A DNA stretch of 64,000 bases from Piliocolobus tephrosceles (lineage: Eukaryota; Chordata; Mammalia; Primates; Cercopithecidae), in NCBI RefSeq assembly GCF_002776525.5, contig NC_045441.1, forward strand, positions 64,434,952 through 64,498,951. Direction: 5' to 3'. A program made the position numbers and the translations under genes. Of this stretch, positions 49,900 to 58,940 are shown piece after piece (position 1 is the first letter of the stretch; the number at the start of each line of letters is the position of its first letter). The notes under the pieces are model-generated. The model worked only from the letters and a program-made list of their open reading frames with translations. It did not search any database and had not been told where the DNA came from.

Positions 49900-50170
49900 T
49901 TCAATTATTAAAATAACTTTGGAAAACTCTTTGGCATTATCTCCTAAAGTTGAACACACACACACCCTATATTGCATCCATTTCACAATTAGATATACAT
50001 CAAACAAAAATGTATGACCATATGCATAAAATAAAGATACAGGAACATTTATAGGAGCATTATTCATAATAGCCTCAATTGGCATCAATCCAATCTAGTA
50101 GACTGGATGAATAAATTGTGGGGTGTTCATGCAATGCAATACTACACAACAGTGAAAAAAAGTCAGCTTT
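49900..50170 (+). repeat. Old L1M-like fragment
   Basis: GCATTATTCATAATAGCC and the following blocks match a diverged L1M 3' region in sense orientation. Confidence 0.55.
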
Positions 50171-50305
50171 TTTCATCAATTTATAAAACAGTCAAAAGTA
50201 ATAACTGGTGTCAGAAATCAGGGGAGTGGTTTATTTTAGGGAGAAGAAAGGAAGTAGTTACTAGAATGGGACAGGAGAGGAACTTCTGGATATTGGAAAT
50301 TTTCT

Positions 50306-50629
50306 TTTCTTTTTTTTTTTTTTCGAGATGGAGTCTTGTTCTCTCTCCCCAGGCTGGAGTGCAGTGATGTGATCTTGGCTAACTGCAACCTCCGCCTCCT
50401 GGATTCAAGCAATTCTCCTGCCTTAGCCTCTTGAGTAGCTGTGATTACAGGCATGCACCACCAAGCCCGGCTAATTTTGTATTTTAGTAGAGAGAAGATT
50501 TCATCACTTTGGCCAGGCTGGTCTCGAACTCCTAACCTCAGGTGGTCTCGAACTCCTAACCTCAGGTGATCTGCCTGCCTCAGCCTCCCAAAGTGCTGGG
50601 ATTACAGGTGTGAGCCACTGTGCTCAGCT
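50306..50629 (-). mobile_element. AluS with a 24-bp internal duplication
   Basis: Antisense Alu with a 17-bp duplication, GATATTGGAAATTTTCT, at 50289-50305 and 50630-50646. A 24-bp unit beginning GTCTCGAACTCC is present twice in tandem, at 50521-50544 and 50545-50568. Confidence 0.93.
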
Positions 50630-50724
50630 GATATTGGAAATTTTCTATCACTTGACCTGGGTGGAGGCTACACTCTGTTTTCCCTTTGGGAGAAGAAAAA
50701 TAAACACACACATATACACATATA

Positions 50725-51300
50725 CATCCTTCAGTAGCTCTCCATTGTCTAACAAAGAATGTCCAAACTTCTCAAATGCAAAGCAAATTGTAGTCAATAA
50801 TCTGTTCCAACCTAACTTGCCAATCAATGGAGTCAAATTCCCTTCCTTCCCATTGCTGACCCCTTCACTCCAGCTATGCTGTTGTTGTGAAACCCCCTAC
50901 GCCAGCAGTCCCCAACCTTTTTGGCACCATGGCCCTATTTTGGAAGATGATTTTTCCATGGATGGGGCCGGGGATGGGGATGGTTTCAAGATGAAACTCT
51001 TCTACCTCAGATCATCAAGCATTCGTTAGGGTCTTATAAGGAACATGCAACCTAGATCCCCCGCACATGCAGTTCACACTATATAGGGTTCGCGCTCCTA
51101 TGAGAATCTAATGCGCCGCTGATGTGACACGAGGAGGTGCTCGGGTGGTCATGCTCACTCCCTGGCTGCTCACCTCCTGCTGAGCGGTGCAGTTCCTAAC
51201 AGGCCATGGATCAATACTGGTCTGTAGCCCAAGGGTTGGTGACCCCTGCCCTACACCTCAGATTCCACCTGTATATAACTTGGAAGCAAATCATTTTACT
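50725..51300 (+). repeat. L2 LINE fragment split by MER1
   Basis: 50725-50902 is L2-like (TAGCTCTCCATTGTCTAACA, AATGTCCAAACTTCTC). It seems to continue briefly after the MER1 at 51249-51300. Confidence 0.55.
50903..51248 (-). mobile_element. MER1-type hAT-Charlie transposon
   Basis: A 346-bp element with inverted ends (CAGCAGTCCCCAACC and GGTTGGTGACCCCTG). It has an 8-bp target duplication, CCCTACGC (50895-50902) and CCCTACAC (51249-51256), with one change. It is inserted in an L2 fragment. It is non-autonomous, with no transposase. Confidence 0.9.
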
Positions 51301-52007
51301 TAAAAAAATGAAAATTGAAATCGGAAATTTCTGCAAGGACTTTTTTTTTTCTAGGAAAGACTGTGGTATTTTTGGGCCAAATCCTACTAAATTCTTGGGT
51401 TCTCCAACATCCTGACGCACCAGGGAACTTCACACTGTAAAGTCTCTAAGCCCAAGTCTTACCAGTGATGTAAGATCATAACTGACTTAGGCCTTGCCAT
51501 GAAGCCTGCTGGTACTTGAATAAGGGACCCCTCAGGGAAGAGTGAAGCAACACTGCATGTGGCCAAGGCTAGGAGCCCAATCTGACTGTGGGATGTCATT
51601 AAGTCTGGTGGACAATAATCAAAATCACAATGATCCAGGTATTTTACCTAAATCTGGGTCAACGCTGATCTCTGAACAAATCAGAAGTGGCTTCCAGAAT
51701 TTCTAATGAGTGATAGTACTACTGTAGGTAGTAATTTTTATGGTTCTCTTGTCCGTTTCTGTGAAACAAAGAATTAATCAGCACTGAGGGACACTGAGCG
51801 TATCCAGTCCCTAGGGAGAAATAAATATAGCAGAAGCAAACAGTTAGGGTTTGGGCCTTGAGGGCGGAGCTTCAGGGCAGGGCTTCCATTTGATTCTGCA
51901 AACTGGAAATATTTGGAGCACAGGCCTAGTTAAATAGACTAGGCAATCCTCATGGAGATCATGAGTCTAGGCCACAGTTATGAGGGCATGTGTATATCCT
52001 ATAACAG
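51301..52007. other. No recognised gene or repeat
   Basis: Unassigned intergenic sequence. Confidence 0.4.
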
Positions 52008-52150
52008 TTTACTTCAAACTTTAGCATGCTTAAGAACCACTTGGAAAGCTTGTTAAAATACAGTTTCCTGGGCTCCAGCCCAAGGGATTCTGACTCAAGT
52101 CTGTGGTCAGGCCCAGAATTAGAATATCTAACAGGCTCTCAGGAGAAATA
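52008..52150 (+). repeat. MER20 hAT element
   Basis: The CAAACTTTAGCATGCTTAAG, TTGTTAAAATACAG and GGGCTCCAGCCC blocks in order match MER20. Confidence 0.75.
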
Positions 52151-52433
52151 TTGTTTTAGACCAACTATTAGGCTGGTGGAACGAAACTAATTCCAATCTG
52201 CATTCACCACTGGGGGCAGGATATTTAATATGCTGCCAGCCTTTGTCAGATTTAGTTCAGGGACTGTTGGACTGAATGCACACAGTGAGGGCATTGATTC
52301 CTACTGTGTAATGTAATAAATTGAAGTAAAAAGGACAACTTCCTACTGGCGCTAGTTTGTGCAATCGGATGGAAGCCCTCTCCCTCCTGTCCTCACCTAC
52401 TCCCTAGCACTTGCTTGTGCAGTTTCTGGGTGG

Positions 52434-52510
52434 GGGAGGTGCTGTTGGCATCTAGTGAGTACAGCCCAGGGATGCTGCTAAACATCCCCCACAACAGAAC
52501 TTTCCAGCCC
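52434..52510 (+). repeat. Short MER-type DNA transposon fragment
   Basis: GGCATCTAGTGAGTACAGCC and GATGCTGCTAAACATCCC match the same repeat as 57253-57460. Family name not fixed. Confidence 0.5.
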
Positions 52511-53324
52511 AGAGGTCAATAGTGTGGAGATTGGAGGAACCCTATCTAGATCTCCATCTATTGGATTTGAGATTTTTCACTTGGGTTTTATATCAGGTTA
52601 CACAGGGCATTGTAAGCTGGGTTCTCTAAAGTAGTATTGTTCATGGTGAGGCGGTTTATAATAAATGAAACATTATATTCAACAAATAACACCAGCAAGC
52701 ATTCAAACAAAATACAAATAAAGAGACAACTAATGAAGGTGATGAGGGAGAAAGAAAGAAAATTGTACAGGAAGAGTAGGTTAAGGGGAGTGCCTTTAGT
52801 AAAATTCTAACCAGGAACTTTCTGGAACAGGAATAGAGGGTAGGCTTCATGTCTCATTCGGCTTTGCCTGGATGACACCATCTTTAAAAAGACTGGGCAC
52901 AATTACACTAATATGAAATGAATGAAAGTGATTAGTCCATTCTCGTTTTAAGGATTTTTATAAATAAAGATTCTATGGTAGTTTTTGCATTTTTTCTAAA
53001 CTTATAATAGCTAATCACTTTTCCATTTAACAGGTGCTATCTTCTTAAGGGGAACTCTCAGAATAGTTTTAAGCCAGAGAGGAGCAGTAATAGTTTATTC
53101 TTGTATTCAGTAAATGCTTTTTGTTTATCCATATGGAAATGCCCTTTATCGGTGATTTTGCTTTCTTTGGTTTCACTAAAGGGAAAATTCCAGAAATAAC
53201 CAATTGATATGTTTGAAATTCTACACTGTTCTGAGTAGTGCTATTAAGTCACTTAGTGACCATCTAGGTTATCAGATCACCTGTTGTGCATCAAAGTGCT
53301 GTGTGCTCAATGAACTCTTATTTT
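52511..53324. other. No recognised gene; Tigger left part may start near 53160
   Basis: Sequence just upstream of the Tigger remnant may be its untranslated part. The rest is unassigned. Confidence 0.35.
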
Positions 53325-53720
53325 ACTTCATAGTGGCCCCAAAGCACAGGAGTAGTGATGCTGGCAATTTGGGTTTGCCAAAGAGAAGTCATAAAGTGTT
53401 TCCTGTAAATGAAAAGGTGAAAGTTTTTGACTTAATAGAGAAAGAAAAAAAAAATTGTATGCTGAGTTTGCTAAGATCTATGGTAAGAAAGAACCTTCAA
53501 TCCATGAAAGAAGAAAAAAAATTCCTGCTAGTTTTGCTGTGGCCCTTCAAACCGCACAAGTGAGAGCCACAGTACATGATAAACGCTTAGTTAAGATGGA
53601 AAAGGCATTAAATTTCTGGATAGGAGAGATGAACAGAAATGTGTTCCAAATGATGCCAGTCAGGCTCAGAACTGGTTTCAGGCTTTCACTGGAGGTGTTG
53701 GAACACATGCCCTGGAGATA
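53325..53720 (+). pseudogene. Tigger/pogo transposase N-terminal remnant
   Basis: Two overlapping frames together match the DNA-binding N-terminal region of a Tigger (pogo) transposase: a basic start near 53340 and a CENP-B-like helix-turn-helix around 53420-53560. Reading passes from the frame of 53204-53563 to that of 53455-53721 at an A-run (53443-53452), so there is a frameshift. The catalytic DDE part is absent. This is a fossil DNA transposon. Confidence 0.75.
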
Positions 53721-53999
53721 AAGGGTGCTGTTGTATTCTGATGTATCCCCTGTTAAAAATTAGAAACAATTGATTAGACTAATTTTTTTAAGACTAATGA
53801 CATTTATCTATTATCTCTTACTCTTTTGGCGTAAACAAATCTCCCTTCTCTCAGCTTTTTGCTCTTTACCTTAAATAGGGTAATCATATTTTTGTTCAGA
53901 CTTCTCTAGTCTTTCCAAACTCATGTTTATAATTTGAAGGCTATAATATAAAACTGTGCTCCTAGATTCATATTAAATGGCTATTTTTTCCACATTTCT

Positions 54000-54600
54000 T
54001 CTTTTGTGTTAGACATTTTCATATATTTTTGTTCCTCTGTGAGGTAGGTAAGCGTGGTCATGTTTTGTAGATGAAGAAACTGACTAAAAGAGTTTCAGAA
54101 AGTATAACTGACTTGAACAACACAGAAGTTAGGGAGCTGACCCCTGGACAGTTGAGAATTCACATATAACTTCTCACTCCCCTGAAACTTAACTACTAAT
54201 AGCGTACTGTCAACTGGAAGCCTTACCAATAACATAAACATTTGATTAACACATATTTTGTAAGTTATATATATATAATATACTCTAGTCTTAAAGTAAG
54301 CTAGAGAAAAGAAAATGTTATTAAGAAAATTGTAAGAATGAGAAAATACATTTATTCTTCATTAAGTGGAAATGGATCATCATAAGATATGTCTTCATCT
54401 CCACTGTCTTCACAGTGAGTAGGCTGAGAAGGAGGAATAAGAGGAAGGGTTGGTCTTGCCGTCTCGGGGTGGCAGAGGTGGAAGAAAATCCAGGTATAAG
54501 TGGATCCTCACTGTTCAAACCTGTGTTGTTCAAGGGTCAACTGTATATCCAAGTTCATACATATCGTAAATGGTAGAACTAAGATTCAATTTCAGATCCA
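54000..54600 (-). repeat. MIR SINE split by the Tigger at 54105-54542
   Basis: 54000-54103 contains the GATGAAGAAACTGA block of an inverted MIR. The adjoining AAATGGTAGAACTAAGATTCAA block appears after the Tigger at 54565-54590. Removing the Tigger joins them in order. Confidence 0.65.
54105..54542 (+). mobile_element. Non-autonomous Tigger (MER28/Tigger2-like) element
   Basis: The ends are inverted: a left ACTTGAACAACACAG and a right TGTGTTGTTCAAGGGTCAAC. TA dinucleotides flank both ends. The interior matches the known non-autonomous Tigger consensus. It interrupts a MIR, whose halves lie at about 54000-54103 and 54545-54600. Confidence 0.8.
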
Positions 54601-54959
54601 AATTCAGATTTCAAATTCAATTTCCAAGTCATATGATAAATGATACTATTTAGAAAATCAAAATTAGTTTCCGGCTTTTACAAATCAAACTGCTAGTAGT
54701 AATTCTAATACCATTATTTGATTGTTAATAATGCCACCACAGTGATGGCTCAGCTGAGGACTATAAAATAAATCTTTAACAAAATTTCCTATTTTTATTT
54801 TATTTTTCTTGCAATGATGTACAGCTGAGAACACAAAATAAGTCTTAACACTCTCCCAAAGAGTGCAAGATGCAAAGTCACCATGTCTAATGATTCCACA
54901 TCTGATGCTCTCAAGGCCCTAGCATTATTCACAAAATGACATAATTACAGATAACATTG

Positions 54960-55490
54960 TACTGATTATCTGTTATGTAACAAATTATCCCAAAACTTAG
55001 TTAAAACAACAAACATTTATTATCTCATAGTTCTTGTGGGTGCCTCTGGTTTGATGTGTCTCCTAAAGTTTGCATTCAGGTTGTAGACCAGGGCTGCAGC
55101 CTCATCTGCCTGTGGGAGGATTTGCTTCTAAGCTCACCCATGTCATTGTTGATGGAATTCTCATCCGTTTGGCTGAGGGCCTCATTCAGTTCCTTGTTGG
55201 TCACAGGCATCAGTTCCTTGTTACATGGACCTCCCTATGGGGAAGTACCCATTATGGTAGCTGGCTTCCACCAAAGCAAGCAAGAGAGCGAGAGCAGCCA
55301 GAAAGACAGAAGTCACAGTTTTTTGAAAACCTAATCATAGAAGTCACATGTCATCATGTTAGTATGTTATACTAATTAGAAGTTAATCAATCACTAAGTT
55401 CCTCCCACACTGAAGAAAAGGGGATTGCTACAAGGACGTGAATATCATGAGAAGCGGATTATTAGGAGCCATCTTAGCGACTGCCTACCA
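54960..55490 (+). repeat. Old interspersed repeat, family not assigned
   Basis: A recognisable repeat consensus runs from AACAAATTATCCCAAAACTT to GGAGCCATCTTAGCGACTGC. It includes a degenerate AAGCAAGCAAGAGAGCGAGAG part at 55276-55300. Confidence 0.55.
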
Positions 55491-55875
55491 CAAATATTAG
55501 CCAATCTCTTTTTAATGAAAGAATATTTTTTCTATATTTCTTAAATAGTTAATTTAACCACTTATTCCACAATACCCGTAAGATAGAAATGGTTCTTCTT
55601 TCATAAGTCTTGCCAAGTCATCAGGCAACTAGCTGCTCTGACACATGTATGCTGGATTGAGACGAGCAGATAGAGGGAAGAGAGGACAAGGCGAGTTTTC
55701 TCAGTGCTAGTGCTGTCTAAACTGAGACTGGAAGGAAAAGTAGGTGATTAGTCAAGGAAGAGGGTGAGGGAAGAGTGTTATAAGCAAAGGGAATAACAGG
55801 TACATACTAATGCCTGAAGATGAGAAAGAATCAATTTCAATATTAAATATCTATATCCATTCTTCTCGGGTTATT

Positions 55876-55940
55876 ATAGTTTGTGGTTATCCTTCACTTG
55901 ATCTTAGCCAAAAGGCCGAGAAGCAATAGTTTGTGGTTAT
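55876..55940 (-). pseudogene. Truncated U2 snRNA retrocopy with target duplications
   Basis: On the - strand, 55891-55925 matches the 5' end of U2 snRNA (about nt 1-33, including the CUUCUCGGCCUUUUGGCUAA stem-loop I region) with C3 changed to T. The insert is 35 bp and is flanked by perfect 15-bp duplications, ATAGTTTGTGGTTAT at 55876-55890 and 55926-55940. There is no poly(A) tail and the branch-site recognition region is missing. It is a processed, L1-type insertion of a U2 5' fragment, not a working gene. Confidence 0.9.
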
Positions 55941-56021
55941 TTTTAATGGAGCTCTTTTAAACTGATCAGAATAACTGTTAAGTATTAAATTTATGATTAT
56001 TTCTGTTTTAGCAAAGTAGTT

Positions 56022-56331
56022 TTATTTCTTTTTATTTATTGATTTATTTTGAGACAGGGTCTCACTCTTGCCCAGGCTAGAGTGTTGCAGTGCTATCACA
56101 GCTCACTGCAGCCTCAACACCCCAGGCTCAAGCGGTTCTCTTGCCTCAGCCTCCTGAGTAGCTGGGACTACAGGCATGAATCACCATGCTCAGCTAGTTT
56201 TTGTTATATTTTTGCAGAGACAAGGTCTTACTATGTTGTCTGGGCTGGTCTCGAATTCCTGTGCTCAAGCGATCCTCCTGTCTTGGCTTCTTAGAGTGAG
56301 CAATTACAGGCCGAAGCCACTGCACCCAGCC
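56022..56331 (-). mobile_element. AluJ
   Basis: Antisense, old Alu. AAAGTAGTT flanks it near 56013 and 56334. This is the last Alu before SOSTDC1. Confidence 0.88.
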
Positions 56332-56339
56332 TCAAAGTA

Positions 56340-57252
56340 GTTCTCCAGAGGTCTGTCAGGTAAATTGGGCCCAAGAACTCTGAGTTTGTCCTGTCCACAT
56401 GCACAACGACATTGCCTTCTCTTCTAATTTTGCTTCTGCCTGAGGTGATATCCTAAGGTTGAGCCTACAAAATACTAGGTGCAGCAGATTTAATAACTGT
56501 GCATGAGTTTGGTCAACCTCATTAGCCCAACCTGATAATTAAATTCCAATTAAAATATCCCCTGCTCCTGACACACAAAAAAGAAAAAGCAGTGAGGAAC
56601 AGATTAGATTATTTTGACCTTTTAATTTCCTTTAGGCATTGGGTCTGTAGGTCAATGATTAAAATTAACATGCTTTGTGTAATTAACATCAAGTCCCTTG
56701 GTAAGTAGGACAGAAATTCTTCATAGTTAGTGTTTTAGAAGGATGCCTGTAATCTCCATTTGCACAAAATAAACTGACATATGATTTTCCAGGAAGGATG
56801 TTAGAATAAATGACTATTTATCCAATCGTAGGATAGAGATATATTGTTAGTAGGGAGTATATGTCCATTAAATTGATTGTCTGACTCTGGTTTTTAAACT
56901 TTTTATTATGTACAATTTGGAACATACACAAGAATAAACAGAATATAATACTTTACCATCCTGCTCTAACAACCATCAACTTATAATTAATCTTTTGCCA
57001 CTCACACTCTAACCTCCTCATATTATTTTTGAAGCTTATTCTAGCTTATTCCATATAATGTAAAAGAGTATATAAAATCATTTCATCTAAGGATATTCCA
57101 GTATATACCTCTGATAGAGAAGCAGTAATTGTTTTAAAACAAAACTACAGTACCATTTCTGTCCTAAAAAAGAACAACAATTTATTGGTATTATAATACT
57201 TTTCCTTTATTCTTATTTTTACTTTCTTTTGTAGTGAGATAGATGAATAGAT
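56340..57252. other. Unassigned SOSTDC1 upstream flank
   Basis: No Alu or L1. 56886-57060 may be a very old LINE piece. Confidence 0.35.
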
Positions 57253-57460
57253 AATTAGTGGTCAAATAGGGGGTGATTTTACCCCATAGGGGTCATCTGG
57301 CAATGTTTGGAGATTTTTTGTTACCAACTAGGGGGTGCTACTGGGGTCTAGTTGGTAAAAGCCAGGGAAGATGATAAACACACAGGACAGTTCCCCAATA
57401 ATAAAGAACTGCTTCTTGCAAAATGTCAGTAGTGCTGCTATGGAGAAATTCAGGTAGGCA
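57253..57460 (+). repeat. MER-type DNA transposon fragment
   Basis: The GGGGGTGATTTTACCCCATA start and the GGCAATGTTTGGAG and CAAAATGTCAGTAGTGC blocks match a known old MER repeat. A second piece of the family is at 52434-52510. It lies 1.2 kb upstream of the SOSTDC1 TATA box. Confidence 0.55.
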
Positions 57461-57486
57461 GACAGATAGATAGACAGACAGATAAG
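57455..57486 (+). repeat. (GATA)/(GACA)n simple repeat
   Basis: Mixed CAGA, TAGA and GACA units. Confidence 0.8.
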
Positions 57487-57921
57487 TGAATAGTAGTTAC
57501 AATGGACGAAAGCTTATACAGAAAAGAGATACAAAATTAGGTGACTTAGATAGCCACACAAAGGACAAAAATGGATTTATAATTGAAAAGGTGATTCAGA
57601 ATAGTTATTCCAATTGAGATGTCCCATCATGAAATAGAATTTTATGACTGTTTTAAAGGGATTATCAGTGGCCTATAATTAATTAATGGAACACGTGTTC
57701 TGGGTGCAGGTAAAGTAATTCAGAAAAATAGGTTTCTTACTTGGGCAGCAGAGTCAAAGGAAGTAATGAGCAAAATATTTAGTAAATATGAGTACAATCT
57801 GTGTTCTGAAAAAATCTAGAAAAAATTATTTTGGATTCACTAAACAGTCTGTCACAAATGGCTTTGTTTTATGTAAAACAACGCTATGGATATTAATGCT
57901 TGTGACATATTTTTAAGATGT

Positions 57922-57990
57922 GTATTACTTACTTTAAGGTAGTATTTACTTTAATGTAGTATTTAAATGAGTATTACTTACTTTAATGTA
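57922..57990 (+). repeat. Short imperfect tandem repeat upstream of SOSTDC1
   Basis: A 20-bp unit, GTATTACTTACTTTAAKGTA, occurs at 57922-57941 and again at 57971-57990. Two shortened versions lie between them, at 57942-57958 and 57959-57970. It sits about 0.7 kb upstream of the inferred transcription start. Confidence 0.7.
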
Positions 57991-58117
57991 GACAGAACTA
58001 CACTCATTATTCTCCACACAGAACCCCTGGCAATAATTTACCTAGCAGCACAGTAGTTCATGCAGATCAAAGCTGAATTATTTAAGCATGTCCAGGGGGC
58101 AGGTTTTAGTTCTGTGG

Positions 58118-58168
58118 AAAAAAAAAAATTGGTTTGCTTTAAGGAAAAAAAAATATTGGTTTGCTTCT
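58118..58168 (+). repeat. Tandem duplication of an A-run plus TTGGTTTGCTT
   Basis: Two adjacent copies of an A-run followed by ATTGGTTTGCTT lie about 500 bp upstream of the SOSTDC1 start. They probably arose by slippage. Confidence 0.6.
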
Positions 58169-58635
58169 TGAGAGAAAGCAATGTTTCGCTAACTAGGTGC
58201 TTCATGCAAGTCCTACAATATTTAAACTCACATGAATTCCTGTTACCTGGGAAGAACTCCCTTCCTGACGCAAATACTCTAAAATCTGAGGGAAGTATAG
58301 AACAACTGTGGGAAAGCCAGTCTCTTCAAATGAACAGCGATGTATTTTCGTTTAAATTAAACCCGAATGTTAACTAGACTCAGGAAAGGAAATGGCAGAG
58401 GAGAGTCTGTCGTTGATATAGAATGTGCCTGCCTGCGTCGGCTCACAGACTAGTGATGAAGTCCAACTCTGAAATTTCAGGCAATTTGTATACCAAGCTC
58501 CTCCTTTTCTGCAGTCTTCCTTTCCATTGGTAAAATTCTTTTGCAGGGTCATGTAGGGATCCCACCCCTTCTCTGTGTTTTCACTCTGAAGCTCTACACA
58601 ACTTTACACCTGAATGAACGCCAAACCTCTGTGGA

Positions 58636-58735
58636 TATATAAAGGGAAGCTTGAGGAGGAATTTCACAGATACAGTGCAGAAGCAGAGGCAAAGGAATTA
58701 ACCAGCTCTTCAGCCAAGCAAATCCTCTACTCACC
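58636..58735 (+). promoter_or_regulatory. SOSTDC1: SOSTDC1 core promoter (TATA box) and 5' UTR
   Basis: TATATAAA lies at 58636-58643. With normal TATA spacing the transcription start should fall near 58664-58672, leaving a 5' UTR of about 65-70 nt before the ATG at 58736. An inverted CCAAT (ATTGG) sits at 58526-58530, about 110 bp upstream of the TATA box. The flank is not CpG-rich, so this is a TATA-type, tissue-restricted promoter and not a CpG-island promoter. The exact start site is inferred. Confidence 0.75.
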
Positions 58736-58940
58736 ATGCTTCCTCCTGCCATTCATTTCTATCTCCTTCCCCTTGCATGCATCCTAATGAAAAGCTGTTT
58801 GGCTTTTAAAAATGATGCCACAGAAATCCTTTATTCACATGTGGTTAAACCTGTTCCAGCACACCCCAGCAGCAACAGCACGATGAATCAAGCCAGAAAT
58901 GGAGGCAGGCATTTCAGTAACACTGGACTGGATCGGAACA
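58736..58940 (+). CDS. SOSTDC1: SOSTDC1 coding exon 1 (residues 1-68 and first base of codon 69)
   Basis: This exon encodes the N-terminal part of sclerostin domain-containing protein 1, a secreted antagonist of BMP ligands and a modulator of Wnt signalling through LRP5/6 (family knowledge). The ATG at 58736 has A at -3 and is the first ATG downstream of the TATA box. Residues 1 to about 23 form a hydrophobic signal peptide, with likely cleavage after Ala23. The rest is a low-complexity N-terminal arm with one N-glycosylation sequon, Asn47-Ser-Thr. Residue 50 is Met, where I recall Leu in human. The exon ends at 58940 in a phase-1 split codon followed by GTAAGT. Joined to 61449-61864 it gives 621 nt, or 206 residues plus stop, the usual length of the family. 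Recognition is from the whole protein and the exon structure; I am very sure of it. Confidence 0.97.

Noticed and set aside
50610..51029. 139-residue + strand frame
   Set aside because: It runs from an Alu end through L2 into MER1, so it is assembled from repeats.
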